Assembly: GCA_003149635.1 (NCBI GenBank)
Contig: QCWI01000004.1
Coordinates: forward strand, 106,500-170,499
Length of the DNA: 64,000 nt
DNA from: Fluviicola sp. XM-24bin1
GTDB taxonomy: Bacteria; Bacteroidota; Bacteroidia; Flavobacteriales_D; Crocinitomicaceae
Direction of reading: 5' to 3'
This document shows, piece after piece, positions 1-8,729 of the stretch. Numbering within the stretch: position 1 is the first letter of the stretch; every line of letters starts with the position of its first letter. The notes under the pieces are model-generated. The model saw only the letters and a program-made list of their open reading frames with translations. It did no database searches and was not told the DNA's origin. The position numbers and the translations under genes were made by a program.

Positions 1-438
1 CTGAACGCTTTGCACCAATCCAACAATGCAGAATGCTAACATGATGAAGCAGTATAACAAGAAGCCCATTCCCACCTCATCAAATGACATGCTTCCTGGA
101 GAAGAAATCATCGCGAAGTCCCATAAAAGAAATAGCGCCGAAATCGCTAAACCAATAATGGCCATTACCTTCGTTGTTTTCGTCTTCACTTTCATTAAGC
201 CGAGAAGATCAATCACCATGAACGATAAAAAGAAGAATATGGAAATCATACCTGCTTCCTCTGTTAGACTTTCGGCAATTCCCGAACCATAACTATACGA
301 ACTGTATGAATCATATGACGAATAAGAGGAAAGTATTTCTAGTGATCGTGCGCTATTCACATCGGCGATGTAGAATCCACAAACGAAGAAGAAAATGATC
401 GCAAAAACGATCCCAATAATGTAAAATGCTTTGTTCAT
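1..438 (-). CDS. Membrane protein, C-terminus cut by window edge
   Basis: An open reading frame of 146 codons runs from an ATG at 438 to the window edge without a stop. The predicted protein has about four membrane segments (roughly residues 6-25, 55-75, 84-104 and 117-140). The first loop carries a Tyr/Ser-rich stretch (residues 38-50, SSYSSYDSYSSYS). A near-consensus promoter box TAACCTTG lies at 458-465 on this strand, 19 nt before the start, so the gene appears to have its own promoter although the AlbA_2 gene ends at 477. I recognise no family. The plus-strand ORF over 26-292 is its shadow. Confidence 0.6.
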   Translation of the reverse strand, partial: MNKAFYIIGIVFAIIFFFVCGFYIADVNSARSLEILSSYSSYDSYSSYSYGSGIAESLTEEAGMISIFFFLSFMVIDLLGLMKVKTKTTKVMAIIGLAISALFLLWDFAMISSPGSMSFDEVGMGFLLYCFIMLAFCIVGLVQSVQ

Positions 439-476
439 AGTAGTAGTAATTTGCGCACAAGGTTACGAATTAAATC

Positions 477-1097
477 TTAAAGTGATTTGTATTTCACTCC
501 AGATTTAGACACCTCTCTTTCAATTACTTCCCAATAAACCAAGGTAGCGATGTGTTCATTTACTAAGTTCTTTGGGAGCTTGGACTCTCGGAATAACTTA
601 GAAATGGAAACAGGCTCGTGCGCTTCAATTAGCTGCAGCAATTTGGACAGTTCCGGTGTGAACGATTCGGCCTTTTTCTTCCCTTCTTTCTTATAGCGCC
701 AGAGTAGAAAAGTAATCTTGTTCGCCAACATGGTTTGATCTTTCAATCGGTGGTAGAACTTCAAATCACCGTTTTCATCTGGAGCCTTGTGCTTTTGTTC
801 GGAGGGCAGAACCACAATCTCCATCACCAAATGATGTCCTTCTTGGATAACCTGCGATTCAAAAGGAACGGCTGGTTTGCAAAATACCTGAGCAGCACCT
901 TCGATCATATAAAACTCTTCTTCAGGATTGCAACCGGCAATTTTACCACTGTCTTTCACGCCAATTAGCAGTGAGCCGCCATCGGTGTTGGCAAATGCAG
1001 AAAGGGTACGCGCAATTTTCTTTTGATCGTCAATTCGAAATTTAAAATCAAGCTGTTGGCCTTCTCCCTCAGATATTCTTCCCTGTAATTCAGACAT
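477..1097 (-). CDS. AlbA_2 (divergent AAA_4/Schlafen-like) domain protein
   Basis: The 206-residue protein has an N-terminal AlbA_2 domain: an EGQQLDFKF start, the helix with LSAFANTDGG, the strand LLIGVKDSGKI, and a later KHKAP...KFYHR segment. This domain is known from putative transcriptional regulators and nucleic-acid or nucleotide-binding proteins. The C-terminal 60 residues look like a winged-helix unit (SISKLFRESKLPKNLVNEHIATL). The start overlaps the end of aroE by 8 nt, so it is the last gene of the rhodanese-DUF368-aroE operon. Its target is unknown, and a regulatory role is inferred from the fold only. Confidence 0.8.
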   Translation of the reverse strand: MSELQGRISEGEGQQLDFKFRIDDQKKIARTLSAFANTDGGSLLIGVKDSGKIAGCNPEEEFYMIEGAAQVFCKPAVPFESQVIQEGHHLVMEIVVLPSEQKHKAPDENGDLKFYHRLKDQTMLANKITFLLWRYKKEGKKKAESFTPELSKLLQLIEAHEPVSISKLFRESKLPKNLVNEHIATLVYWEVIEREVSKSGVKYKSL

Positions 1098-1818
1098 TGT
1101 TGTTCCAAATGCGATACGATTTAAGCGCTTGTTCTTTCAGCATCGTTTCGCCGTTTAGAATAGTTGCACTCATCTTTTCGCCTTCGTACAAAAATCGTGT
1201 TTTTGCCGGATTGTAAATCAAATCCACTAACAAATGTTCTTCTGTTAAGAATTTATAAGGAATTGGAACGAGATCTTCTGAATTTGGATGCATGCCCACA
1301 GGAGTTGTATTGACAATCATTTTGCAAGTAGCAATCATCTGCTCGTTCATGTCTTCATATGAGAAATGATTCTCTCCTTCGGGGTTTCTCGAAATGTAAA
1401 AGACATTCAGGCCGATTTTCTTTAACACATAAGCCACCGCCTTCGATGCTCCTCCTGTCCCAAGGATCAAAGCTCTTTCGTGAGCACCTGTTAAAAAAGG
1501 TTTGATGGAATTGTGAAATCCAAAGGCATCCGAATTATGCCCGATAAGCCTTCCATTTTCTACTTGAATGACATTCACGGCTCCGATAGCCTTCGCTTCT
1601 TCACTTAATTCATCTAGATGTGGAATGATCGCTTCTTTATGAGGAATGGTGACATTGCAACCATCGAATTCCAATATTCTTTGGCGGCAATTATCAAGTG
1701 AATCCAATTCGATCAACTCGTAACGAGCATCGATTTCATTTTCCTCAAAATACTCTTTGAAGAAGGTCGGAGAAAATGAATGTCCGAGCGATTTACCGAT
1801 CAGCCCGTATTTTTTCAT
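1090..1818 (-). CDS. aroE: Shikimate dehydrogenase
   Basis: Cytoplasmic NADPH-dependent reduction of 3-dehydroshikimate to shikimate, the fourth step of chorismate synthesis. Visible motifs are the substrate-binding GKSLGHSFSP (residues 8-17), NVTIPHK with catalytic Lys61, GHNSDAFGF with catalytic Asp97, the nucleotide loop LGTGGASKAV and NTTPVGMHPN. At 242 residues it is shorter than the E. coli enzyme (about 272), which is common in Bacteroidota. The start overlaps the stop of the DUF368 gene by 4 nt and the end overlaps the AlbA_2 gene, so the three are probably translated from one mRNA. Confidence 0.95.
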   Translation of the reverse strand: MKKYGLIGKSLGHSFSPTFFKEYFEENEIDARYELIELDSLDNCRQRILEFDGCNVTIPHKEAIIPHLDELSEEAKAIGAVNVIQVENGRLIGHNSDAFGFHNSIKPFLTGAHERALILGTGGASKAVAYVLKKIGLNVFYISRNPEGENHFSYEDMNEQMIATCKMIVNTTPVGMHPNSEDLVPIPYKFLTEEHLLVDLIYNPAKTRFLYEGEKMSATILNGETMLKEQALKSYRIWNNNV

Positions 1819-2747
1819 GACTCAGACTTAGGTGCGAATCGTTCCAATACAACGATGAGCAAGAGTCCTCCGACCGCCACTAAAATGGCGTAGAGCAATT
1901 GATCGTCACCGCTGAAATCACCTGGAAGCACGTTTTGCATCGCCCAATCCTCCTTTCCGTCGGAATGTACCACCAACGGCTCATCACCGATTTGGTTCTT
2001 CCAAGGCCACACTTTCCACAAGGAACCAATCATGAAACCAGTTAAAACGGCGATTGTAATCTCTTTGAACTTATCGAATAGGATTTTCAGGACACGAGCA
2101 AAGGTCAACAAGCCGATAACGCATCCTACCGCGAATATTCCAAGCACCAAAAAATCTCTTTCCTCAATGGCATCAATCAAAACTTGATACGCTCCCATCA
2201 AGACCAAGATAAAAGCACCAGAAACACCCGGCAATATCATAGCACAAATAGCAACGGCTCCACAAATCAACATATACCAATCTGATCCCACCGTTCCTTT
2301 CGTCTGAAGCGTTGCAATGTAGAAAGCAACTCCTGTACCGATCAAAAGAGCAGTGATCACCCCGGCATCCCATTTTTTAATCGTTTTCCCGATCAACCAA
2401 ATAGACGCAATGATCAATCCGAAAAAGAAACTCCAGAGCAATACCGGCTCATTCTTTAGCAGATACTTCAATGCTTTCGCTAGTGATAAAATACTGATAC
2501 CAATTCCTCCAAAAAGGAAGACAAAGAAAGTTCCGTTGATATGCTTCCAGAAAGGTTTGATTCCTTCCTTGAACAATATTTTAAGCGCTCCCAGATTGAT
2601 GTTATTCAAACTGCGAATCAGCTCTTCATAAATCCCTGTAATAAACGCGATGGTTCCTCCAGAAACTCCAGGGACAACGTCTGCAGCTCCCATTGCCACA
2701 CCTCTAGCTGAAATGAGCAACCATTGTAATAGTGATCGATCTCCCAT
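1815..2747 (-). CDS. DUF368 protein, polyprenyl-phosphate translocase (PopT family)
   Basis: A 310-residue inner-membrane protein with about eight hydrophobic segments. It shows the two inverted-repeat signature loops of DUF368: ADVVPGVSGGT near residue 25 and MILPGVSGAF near residue 175. DUF368 proteins have been identified as translocases that return undecaprenyl phosphate across the cytoplasmic membrane for reuse in envelope synthesis. The start codon is 1 nt downstream of the rhodanese stop and its end overlaps aroE by 4 nt. Family membership is seen directly; the transport role is transferred from characterised relatives. Confidence 0.9.
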   Translation of the reverse strand: MGDRSLLQWLLISARGVAMGAADVVPGVSGGTIAFITGIYEELIRSLNNINLGALKILFKEGIKPFWKHINGTFFVFLFGGIGISILSLAKALKYLLKNEPVLLWSFFFGLIIASIWLIGKTIKKWDAGVITALLIGTGVAFYIATLQTKGTVGSDWYMLICGAVAICAMILPGVSGAFILVLMGAYQVLIDAIEERDFLVLGIFAVGCVIGLLTFARVLKILFDKFKEITIAVLTGFMIGSLWKVWPWKNQIGDEPLVVHSDGKEDWAMQNVLPGDFSGDDQLLYAILVAVGGLLLIVVLERFAPKSES

Positions 2748-2748
2748 T

Positions 2749-3063
2749 TTAATATGCTTCTAATGATGAATCAACCTGATCGATCCAAGCAAGGATTCCG
2801 CCTTCAAAAATGGATACATTTGGAAATTCTAGGTCGGTTACCAACAAATTAGCTACAGATTCTGCGCGTTTTCCTGAACGACATAAAACGATTACCTCTT
2901 TTGATTGATCGATTTCACTTGCACGTGAAGCAACCTCAGCCATAGGAATGTGCAACCCTCCGATGGTACAAATATCCAATTCGTAAGGTTCGCGAATATC
3001 AAGCAATACAGCGTCGTTATTGTTCTGACGCTCTTTATACTCTAGTGGAGTGATATACTTCAT
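2749..3063 (-). CDS. Single-domain rhodanese-like sulfurtransferase
   Basis: The protein is one rhodanese domain of 104 residues, with the DIREPYE strand-loop and the active-site loop VLCRSGKRA carrying the sulfur-accepting Cys61. Small rhodaneses move sulfane sulfur, but the physiological acceptor cannot be read from sequence. An ATG at 3093 would add ten residues, but a consensus promoter box TATCTTTG (3082-3089) overlaps that region and would place transcription start downstream of it. I therefore chose the ATG at 3063 (MKYITPLEY). It is the first gene of the operon running into the DUF368 gene and aroE. Confidence 0.88.
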   Translation of the reverse strand: MKYITPLEYKERQNNNDAVLLDIREPYELDICTIGGLHIPMAEVASRASEIDQSKEVIVLCRSGKRAESVANLLVTDLEFPNVSIFEGGILAWIDQVDSSLEAY

Positions 3064-3081
3064 AAGTGCAGAATTTTGGGC

Positions 3082-3089
3082 CAAAGATA
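3082..3089 (-). promoter_or_regulatory. TAnnTTTG promoter box before rhodanese operon
   Basis: The minus strand reads TATCTTTG here, a full match to the Bacteroidota -7 consensus, 18 nt before the ATG at 3063. It lies between the DUF4442 stop (3102) and the rhodanese start and would drive the rhodanese-DUF368-aroE-AlbA_2 operon. No clear -33 element is seen. Confidence 0.6.
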
Positions 3090-3101
3090 GCATTCTATCT
3101 G

Positions 3102-3572
3102 CTATTTGAATTTCACCGACACCACCATTTTAAATGTAGCGACTACTTCTTGTTGCATGTCGACGCCTTCCACTTGTACTTCTTGATTTTGGCGTTCACC
3201 TGATTCTCTCGCTTTTTGCACGGCTGCTTGAATTTTATCGCCTTCCCTTGAAATAAAAAGGACATCCGATTCCGCACGTTTTAAAAACTGGCAATCCATG
3301 GATTTAAAAACGAAGTGCATTCGATTCTGATCTTGCTCTGCGAAGTAAAAGGTGTGCAATCCAGCGGATAAATCCGCACCGACAGCCATTGCACCGAAAT
3401 ACATGGAGCGGACGTGATTTTTTGTTCTTCGACGCAAGCGAATTTTTACGACGCATTCGTTTTTATCAATGGAAACAACTTTTGGTCGTACGAACCAGAG
3501 CATCGGAATTTTGAAAAACCCGAGCAGAAAAACTTGTTTTCGGATCTGCTTAAGACGCTTGCTTTGCTCCAT
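3102..3572 (-). CDS. DUF4442 (hotdog-fold) protein
   Basis: A 156-residue protein of the DUF4442 family, related to PaaI-type hotdog thioesterases. The core includes RTKNHVRSMYFGAMAVGADLSAG, with the helix that usually frames the thioester site, followed by the strands around MHFVFKSMDCQFLKRAE. The catalytic acidic residue of true thioesterases is not obvious, so activity is uncertain. Its start lies inside the 3' end of the nitronate monooxygenase-type gene (23-nt overlap), which suggests translational coupling. Confidence 0.8.
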   Translation of the reverse strand: MEQSKRLKQIRKQVFLLGFFKIPMLWFVRPKVVSIDKNECVVKIRLRRRTKNHVRSMYFGAMAVGADLSAGLHTFYFAEQDQNRMHFVFKSMDCQFLKRAESDVLFISREGDKIQAAVQKARESGERQNQEVQVEGVDMQQEVVATFKMVVSVKFK

Positions 3573-4533
3573 CGAATCCGTTTTTTAAATCAGCTACAAT
3601 ATCTTTCAAAGGTCGAATCGCTTTTACATGTTCAATCGACGGCCCTGCGCACCAAACCGTTTTGTACGTAGTGCTAAATGCCGCTTTTTGTAATCGCTTC
3701 GAACCTCTTACAAATGTGAGTGCCTTCATCCATTTCTTCAAGCGTTTGTTCTTGTTCAGAAATCGTTCCAAGGCATTTTGTCGCGTTCCTACTTTTTGAA
3801 CATATGGCGTATTTATTACGGTACAAGGTGTTCCAGAAAGTTTGGTTGTCATTACGATATCTTTCTCACCGTAATCGACGCAGGCTTGCTTGTACTCCTG
3901 AGAAACATCCGATTCCTCTGAAGCGATGAATAAAGAACCAACCGACCAACCATCGGCACCGTACTCTAACATGCTGTATGCCTCTTGCCCATTCCCTACT
4001 CCACCTGCAGAAATCACCGGAATATTACAGGCTTCTTTCAATCGTGGCAAAAGTTTTTTGTACGAAGTTGGCCCGGCATGTCCTCCCGCTTCTTTGTTTA
4101 CCGCGATGATGGCATCGGCACCTAATTCCTCTACTTTTTTGGCGTATTTCTCATCAACGACATCGCAAAAGACTAGAACTCCATTTTGATGTGCCATCTC
4201 AATAGTTTCGCGCGGAGATCCAAGAGAGGTAATGATGAAATCTACCTTTTCTTCGCAGCATACTTTAAGCTGATCCTTATACAGAAAATTGGATTTGTTC
4301 ACGATCAAGTTGATCCCGAATGGCCCTTCTACTGCTGATCGAATTTCTCGGATGGCATTTCGCAATTCATCTGTAGTTCGATAATTCAACGCAGGAATTG
4401 CTCCCGTTACGCCACTTTCAATGGCCGCAATAATCATCTTCGTGTTGGAGACCAGAAACATAGGCGCCACGATCAGTGGAAACTTCAAACCTAGCATTTT
4501 GCTCAGCGCTGCTTGAGAAGGATCTAATTTCAT
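3550..4533 (-). CDS. Nitronate monooxygenase family FMN enzyme
   Basis: A TIM-barrel flavoprotein of 327 residues with the family pattern: LKFPLIVAPMFLVS at the N-terminus, the phosphate-binding region AGGVGNGQEA followed by GADGWSVGS, and NKEAGGHAGPTS. The family oxidises alkyl nitronates with FMN; some members act instead as flavin-dependent isomerases or reductases. An ATG at 4569 would add 12 residues. I prefer the ATG at 4533 because a box-like TATCTTCA lies exactly 4 nt before it. It is divergent from menA and overlaps the DUF4442 gene downstream. Confidence 0.85.
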   Translation of the reverse strand: MKLDPSQAALSKMLGLKFPLIVAPMFLVSNTKMIIAAIESGVTGAIPALNYRTTDELRNAIREIRSAVEGPFGINLIVNKSNFLYKDQLKVCCEEKVDFIITSLGSPRETIEMAHQNGVLVFCDVVDEKYAKKVEELGADAIIAVNKEAGGHAGPTSYKKLLPRLKEACNIPVISAGGVGNGQEAYSMLEYGADGWSVGSLFIASEESDVSQEYKQACVDYGEKDIVMTTKLSGTPCTVINTPYVQKVGTRQNALERFLNKNKRLKKWMKALTFVRGSKRLQKAAFSTTYKTVWCAGPSIEHVKAIRPLKDIVADLKNGFDGAKQAS

Positions 4534-4598
4534 GCGATGAAGATACAACTTTTTGTTATGCGCGCACATTATTACCCTGAATTTTAAATTCCGTTATG

Positions 4599-4606
4599 TA
4601 CTTTTG
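4599..4606 (+). promoter_or_regulatory. TAnnTTTG promoter box, 4 nt before menA start
   Basis: The sequence TACTTTTG is followed by TTCT and the ATG at 4611. With the box centred at about -7, transcription would begin at or next to the start codon, so the menA mRNA is predicted to be leaderless. The box overlaps an upstream in-frame ATG at 4596, which argues against that codon being used. Confidence 0.65.
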
Positions 4607-4610
4607 TTCT

Positions 4611-5528
4611 ATGTCAAAAGGAGCAGCCTGGATTCAAGCAATGCGCTTGCGAACATTACCGCTTTCACTTGCGGGAATTATTGCGGGATCCGCCGTCGCT
4701 TATTTCAATGGATTTTGGGACGGAATCATTTTCGGATTGGCGATTTCGACCACCGTACTTTTTCAGATTTTATCAAATCTAGCCAATGATTTAGGCGATG
4801 GTGTGAAGGGTACCGACAATGATGATCGAGTTGGGCCGGAGCGCGCCGTTCAATCTGGGGTGATTTCAGCCAAGGAGATGAAAAATGGCGTCATTATCAA
4901 TGCCGTTTTGAGCCTGATTTCAGCAGGATTACTCATTTACTTTGGAACCCAAAATATGCCGGCAAGCATGATTTGGTTCTACGGTGGCTTGGCATTGTTG
5001 TGTGTGGCTGCTGCCATCACATATACTGTCGGAAAGCGCGCTTACGGATATATGGGATTGGGAGACTTAATGGTCTTGCTCTTCTTCGGAGGTGTAAGCG
5101 TTCTTGGCGTTTATTCCTTGTATGCGAAGTCATTTCTAAATGAAAATGTATTGCTAGCGTTAGGCTTCGGACTGCTAAGCACGGCGGTATTGAACCTTAA
5201 CAACATGCGTGATTTCCAAAATGATCATGCTTCTGGAAAGATTACCATGGTGGTTCGCATGGGACCGAATTTGGGCAAGATGTATCAAGTGTTGTTAGTG
5301 ATGATGGCGCTTGGCTGTATTGCACAGTTTATCAATCTGGTTGAAAGGCCAATTTTATTTCTGGCCATGCTTCCTGCGTTGTTCTTGATTTACCATTTGA
5401 GAACAGTAATGCGCACCACTGATCCGAAAGATTTCGATCCTGAATTAAAGAAAGTGGCTTTATCCACCTTCGCTTTGGCAATTTTACTATTCGCCGGATT
5501 AATTTATGTGAAGCACTATGTCGTATAA
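4611..5528 (+). CDS. menA: 1,4-dihydroxy-2-naphthoate polyprenyltransferase
   Basis: An integral membrane UbiA-family prenyltransferase of 305 residues that attaches the polyprenyl tail to 1,4-dihydroxy-2-naphthoate to form demethylmenaquinone. Both prenyl-diphosphate-binding Asp motifs are present: NDLGDGVKGTDNDDR near residue 60 and NNMRDFQNDHASGK near residue 200, with eight to nine membrane helices between and around them. The start at 4611 is preferred over 4596 because of the promoter box. Its end overlaps menC by 11 nt, forming a menaquinone operon. Quinone from this pathway would feed the Na+-NQR encoded later in the window. Confidence 0.93.
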   Translation: MSKGAAWIQAMRLRTLPLSLAGIIAGSAVAYFNGFWDGIIFGLAISTTVLFQILSNLANDLGDGVKGTDNDDRVGPERAVQSGVISAKEMKNGVIINAVLSLISAGLLIYFGTQNMPASMIWFYGGLALLCVAAAITYTVGKRAYGYMGLGDLMVLLFFGGVSVLGVYSLYAKSFLNENVLLALGFGLLSTAVLNLNNMRDFQNDHASGKITMVVRMGPNLGKMYQVLLVMMALGCIAQFINLVERPILFLAMLPALFLIYHLRTVMRTTDPKDFDPELKKVALSTFALAILLFAGLIYVKHYVV

Positions 5529-6531
5529 GCTTTCCTTCGAAAAAAAGACATTTGTTTTCAAACGTCCAAGTGGGACTAGTCGCGGTATTCTCACAGAAAA
5601 ACACGCTTGGTTTTTAACGGTTAGCGAAAGCGATAATCCAGAAATAACAGGAATTGGTGAATGCAGTATCATTCCCGGATTGTCTCCGGATTTTGTATCA
5701 TTTGAGACTTACGAAGCAAAACTTACTCGCTTTTGCGCGAACCCGGAAGAAGAGGATTTATCCGAATGGCCCTCTATCAAGTTTGGTTGGGAAAGTGCCT
5801 TGCTGGATTTAAAATCTGGTAGAAAGCGTTTCTACTTTGATAATGCGTTTTCACGTCGAGAGACTTCATTGCCAATTAACGGATTGATATGGATGGGAGA
5901 CGAAGCATTCATGCGCGAACAAATCGAAGACAAGCTGGCGGCGGGATTCACCACGATTAAGATGAAAATCGGTGCGATTGATTTTGAGACGGAGATAAAA
6001 TTGTTGCAATCCATTCGCGATCGCTATTCGGAGGATGAAATCACTTTACGCGTTGATGCTAATGGTGCATTTAGTCCTGCAGAAGCCCCTAAAAAGCTGA
6101 GCGCTTTGCATCGTTTAAGGATTCATTCTATTGAGCAACCTATCAAGGCAGGTCAATGGGACGAGATGAAAAATCTGTGTCGTTCTACCCCACTTCCCAT
6201 TGCATTGGATGAAGAGTTGATAGGAATATACTCAACACGGGCGAAAGAGTTGTTACTGGATCGAATTCGACCTCAGTTCATCATTTTAAAACCAAGTCTG
6301 CACGGTGGTATTTCAGGCACACAAGAGTGGATTGCTTTGGCAGAAGAAAGACAAATCCCATGGTGGATGACTTCGGCCCTAGAATCGAACATTGGATTAG
6401 AAGTGATTTGTCAATTGGCTGGGAATTATCGCAACGAATTACCGCAGGGATTGGGGACTGGTTCGCTGTATGTCGAAAATGAACCGAGTGATTTGGTGGT
6501 TGAGAACGGACGGATTTTTTATTCAAAGTAA
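5518..6531 (+). CDS. menC: o-Succinylbenzoate synthase
   Basis: An enolase-superfamily enzyme of 337 residues that dehydrates SHCHC to o-succinylbenzoate in menaquinone synthesis. Catalytic Lys148/Lys150 sit in TIKMKIG, the three metal ligands are Asp180 (RVDANG), Glu206 (IEQP) and Asp231 (LDEE), and the opposite Lys258 is in ILKPS. The start lies inside the 3' end of menA (11-nt overlap), consistent with coupled translation. The gene ends 9 nt from the convergent end of tex, leaving no room for a separate terminator. Confidence 0.93.
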   Translation: MSYKLSFEKKTFVFKRPSGTSRGILTEKHAWFLTVSESDNPEITGIGECSIIPGLSPDFVSFETYEAKLTRFCANPEEEDLSEWPSIKFGWESALLDLKSGRKRFYFDNAFSRRETSLPINGLIWMGDEAFMREQIEDKLAAGFTTIKMKIGAIDFETEIKLLQSIRDRYSEDEITLRVDANGAFSPAEAPKKLSALHRLRIHSIEQPIKAGQWDEMKNLCRSTPLPIALDEELIGIYSTRAKELLLDRIRPQFIILKPSLHGGISGTQEWIALAEERQIPWWMTSALESNIGLEVICQLAGNYRNELPQGLGTGSLYVENEPSDLVVENGRIFYSK

Positions 6532-6540
6532 ATCGACATC

Positions 6541-8649
6541 TTACACCTTCCTCAACCCAATTCGCTTTCTTCCCAAATCCACCTCAAGTACTTGAACTTC
6601 TATGTGTTCGTGCAGCGAAATGTATTCTGACGGATCTTCCACATAATGATCGGCCAATTGCGACTTGTGAATGAGCCCGTTTTCCTTGATTCCAATATTG
6701 ACAAACGCACCGAAGTTGGTCACATTGGTAACGATGCCGTTCAAGGTCATGCCTGGCTGCACATCGTCTATGGTTTTCAAACGGTGATCGAATTCTAACA
6801 CTTTGGCCGATTGACGCGGATCACGACCCGGCTTCTTCAATTCTTCCACGATATCTTTAAAGGTAAATGCATCGATTTCTGAGAAATCTTCGTGCTTCAA
6901 TCCATTGAGTAGTTCTGCCGAACCCACCAAAGCTTCAGTGGTAGTGGATTTCTTATTGGCTATTAACTCTACTAATTTGTAGCTCTCAGGGTGTACAGCG
7001 GAATTGTCCAAGGGATTCTTTCCATCTCGGATGCGGATAAAACCGGCGGCTTGTTCGTAAGCTTTGTCTCCCAATCGCTTTACTTTTTTTAATTCTTCTC
7101 GGGATTCGATACGCCCGTTTTCATCTCGATACGCTACAATGTTCTCTGCCAACGACGACCCCAATCCTGAAACGTAACTCAACAAATGTACACTCGCCGT
7201 ATTGACATCCACACCAACTGCATTCACGCTGGAAATCACGACATCATCCAGCGACTTCTTCAGTTCCGTTTGATTCACCTCGTGCTGATACTGACCCACT
7301 CCTACTGATTTCGGATCAATTTTCACCAATTCAGCCAATGGATCCATCAATCTGCGACCAATGGAAACAGCGCCGCGCACCGTTACGTCATAATCCGGGA
7401 ATTCCTTTCTCGCAATGGCACTTGCGGAGTAGATCGATGCTCCATCTTCCCGCACAATGAACACTTCTACATCACGATCGAATCGAATGTGCTTCACCAT
7501 TTGTTCGGTTTCCCTTCCTGCAGTTCCATCTCCAACTGCAATCGCATCAATTTTATAGGCCTGAACTAATTGCGCAATCTTGGATTTCGCTTTGGACATT
7601 TCCTTCAGAGGTGGATGTGGGAAAATTGTTGTGTTCGTCAACAAATTCCCTTTTTCATCGATACAAACTACCTTACATCCTGTTCGGAATCCCGGATCAA
7701 TGGCCAAAATTCGTTTTGCCCCCAACGGTGGAGATAACAGCAACTGACGTAAATTCTTCGCGAATACTTTGATGGCGTCCTGATCCGCCTTTTCCTTCGC
7801 TTTTGAAATCGCCTCGTTTTCCAAAGAAGGTCGCAACAATCGCTTGTAGGCATCTTTACAGGCTTCCTCTACAATTCCTCCACAGGCATCGTGCCCTTTG
7901 ACAAAAAATCGTGTTACATTTTGCAATGCTCGTTCTTCATCCGGGCGGGCCTTGATATTTAAAATTCCTTCTTTTGATGCTCGGTGAATGGCCAAAAATC
8001 TGTGAGAAGGACATCGTAACAACGATCCAGAATAGTCGAAATAATCTTTGTACTTCTCCCCTTCCGTTTCTTTTCCTTTCGCCACTTTCGACGTCAAGGT
8101 TGCGTGTCGTTCAAATTGTTGACGCAATCGATCGCGTAGGGTTTCATTCTCATTTACCCATTCCGCAATGATGTCCTTGGCTCCGGCAATCGCCATTTCT
8201 TCGTCGTAGATCTCGCCTCGAATAAATCGATCAGCCATTTGTTCTGGATCACCACCGCGCTGCGACATAATCATTTTAGCCAAAGGTTCTAATCCCAATT
8301 TTCGCGCTTTCTCGCCACGCGTCAAACGTTTTTGTTTGTAAGGAAGATAGATGTCTTCCAAGCGCACGGGATCAAAGCAACCAACAATTTTGGCTTTCAA
8401 TCGTTCATCCATTCGACCTTGCTCTTCAATCGCATTGATGATGGTCTGTTGTCGCGAGGTCAATTCGTCGTACTTTTCTCCCGCATCTCTAATTGCCGTA
8501 ATGACCACTTCATCCAATCCACCCGTTTTCTCTTTTCGATATCGGGCGATGAAAGGAACAGTCGCCCCCTCCTTGATCAGATTTAGTGTATTGGTTACGG
8601 CGTGTTCCGAAGCACCTGTTTGGTTTCCAACGAATTCATTTTTTTGCAT
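6541..8649 (-). CDS. tex: Tex family RNA-binding transcription accessory protein
   Basis: A 702-residue protein with the full Tex architecture: N-terminal helical region with the conserved VPFIARYRKEKTGG, a YqgF/RNase H-like core starting at ILAIDPGFRTGCKV, a helix-hairpin-helix pair (SGLGSSLAENIVAYR, VKRLGDKAYEQAAGFIRI) and a C-terminal S1 RNA-binding domain (about residues 625-702, GIVTNVTNFGAFVNIG). Tex binds RNA and associates with transcription; its exact job in this phylum is not settled. A TATCTTTG box stands 4 nt before the ATG, so the mRNA may be leaderless. It is convergent with menC. Confidence 0.95.
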   Translation of the reverse strand: MQKNEFVGNQTGASEHAVTNTLNLIKEGATVPFIARYRKEKTGGLDEVVITAIRDAGEKYDELTSRQQTIINAIEEQGRMDERLKAKIVGCFDPVRLEDIYLPYKQKRLTRGEKARKLGLEPLAKMIMSQRGGDPEQMADRFIRGEIYDEEMAIAGAKDIIAEWVNENETLRDRLRQQFERHATLTSKVAKGKETEGEKYKDYFDYSGSLLRCPSHRFLAIHRASKEGILNIKARPDEERALQNVTRFFVKGHDACGGIVEEACKDAYKRLLRPSLENEAISKAKEKADQDAIKVFAKNLRQLLLSPPLGAKRILAIDPGFRTGCKVVCIDEKGNLLTNTTIFPHPPLKEMSKAKSKIAQLVQAYKIDAIAVGDGTAGRETEQMVKHIRFDRDVEVFIVREDGASIYSASAIARKEFPDYDVTVRGAVSIGRRLMDPLAELVKIDPKSVGVGQYQHEVNQTELKKSLDDVVISSVNAVGVDVNTASVHLLSYVSGLGSSLAENIVAYRDENGRIESREELKKVKRLGDKAYEQAAGFIRIRDGKNPLDNSAVHPESYKLVELIANKKSTTTEALVGSAELLNGLKHEDFSEIDAFTFKDIVEELKKPGRDPRQSAKVLEFDHRLKTIDDVQPGMTLNGIVTNVTNFGAFVNIGIKENGLIHKSQLADHYVEDPSEYISLHEHIEVQVLEVDLGRKRIGLRKV

Positions 8650-8653
8650 GCAA

Positions 8654-8661
8654 CAAAGATA
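8654..8661 (-). promoter_or_regulatory. TAnnTTTG promoter box, 4 nt before tex start
   Basis: The minus strand reads TATCTTTG then TTGC then the ATG at 8649. Box and spacing are the same as at menA, giving a predicted leaderless transcript. Confidence 0.65.
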
Positions 8662-8729
8662 TTTGATTCGTGAAATGGATGAATCGATTCTGACATCAAT
8701 TCTTAACTTTATGAAAATTTGCGAACATT

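Noticed and set aside
26-292. 88-residue plus-strand ORF
   Set aside because: It lies antisense to the membrane protein 1-438, which has a good start, hydrophobic helices and a promoter-like box.
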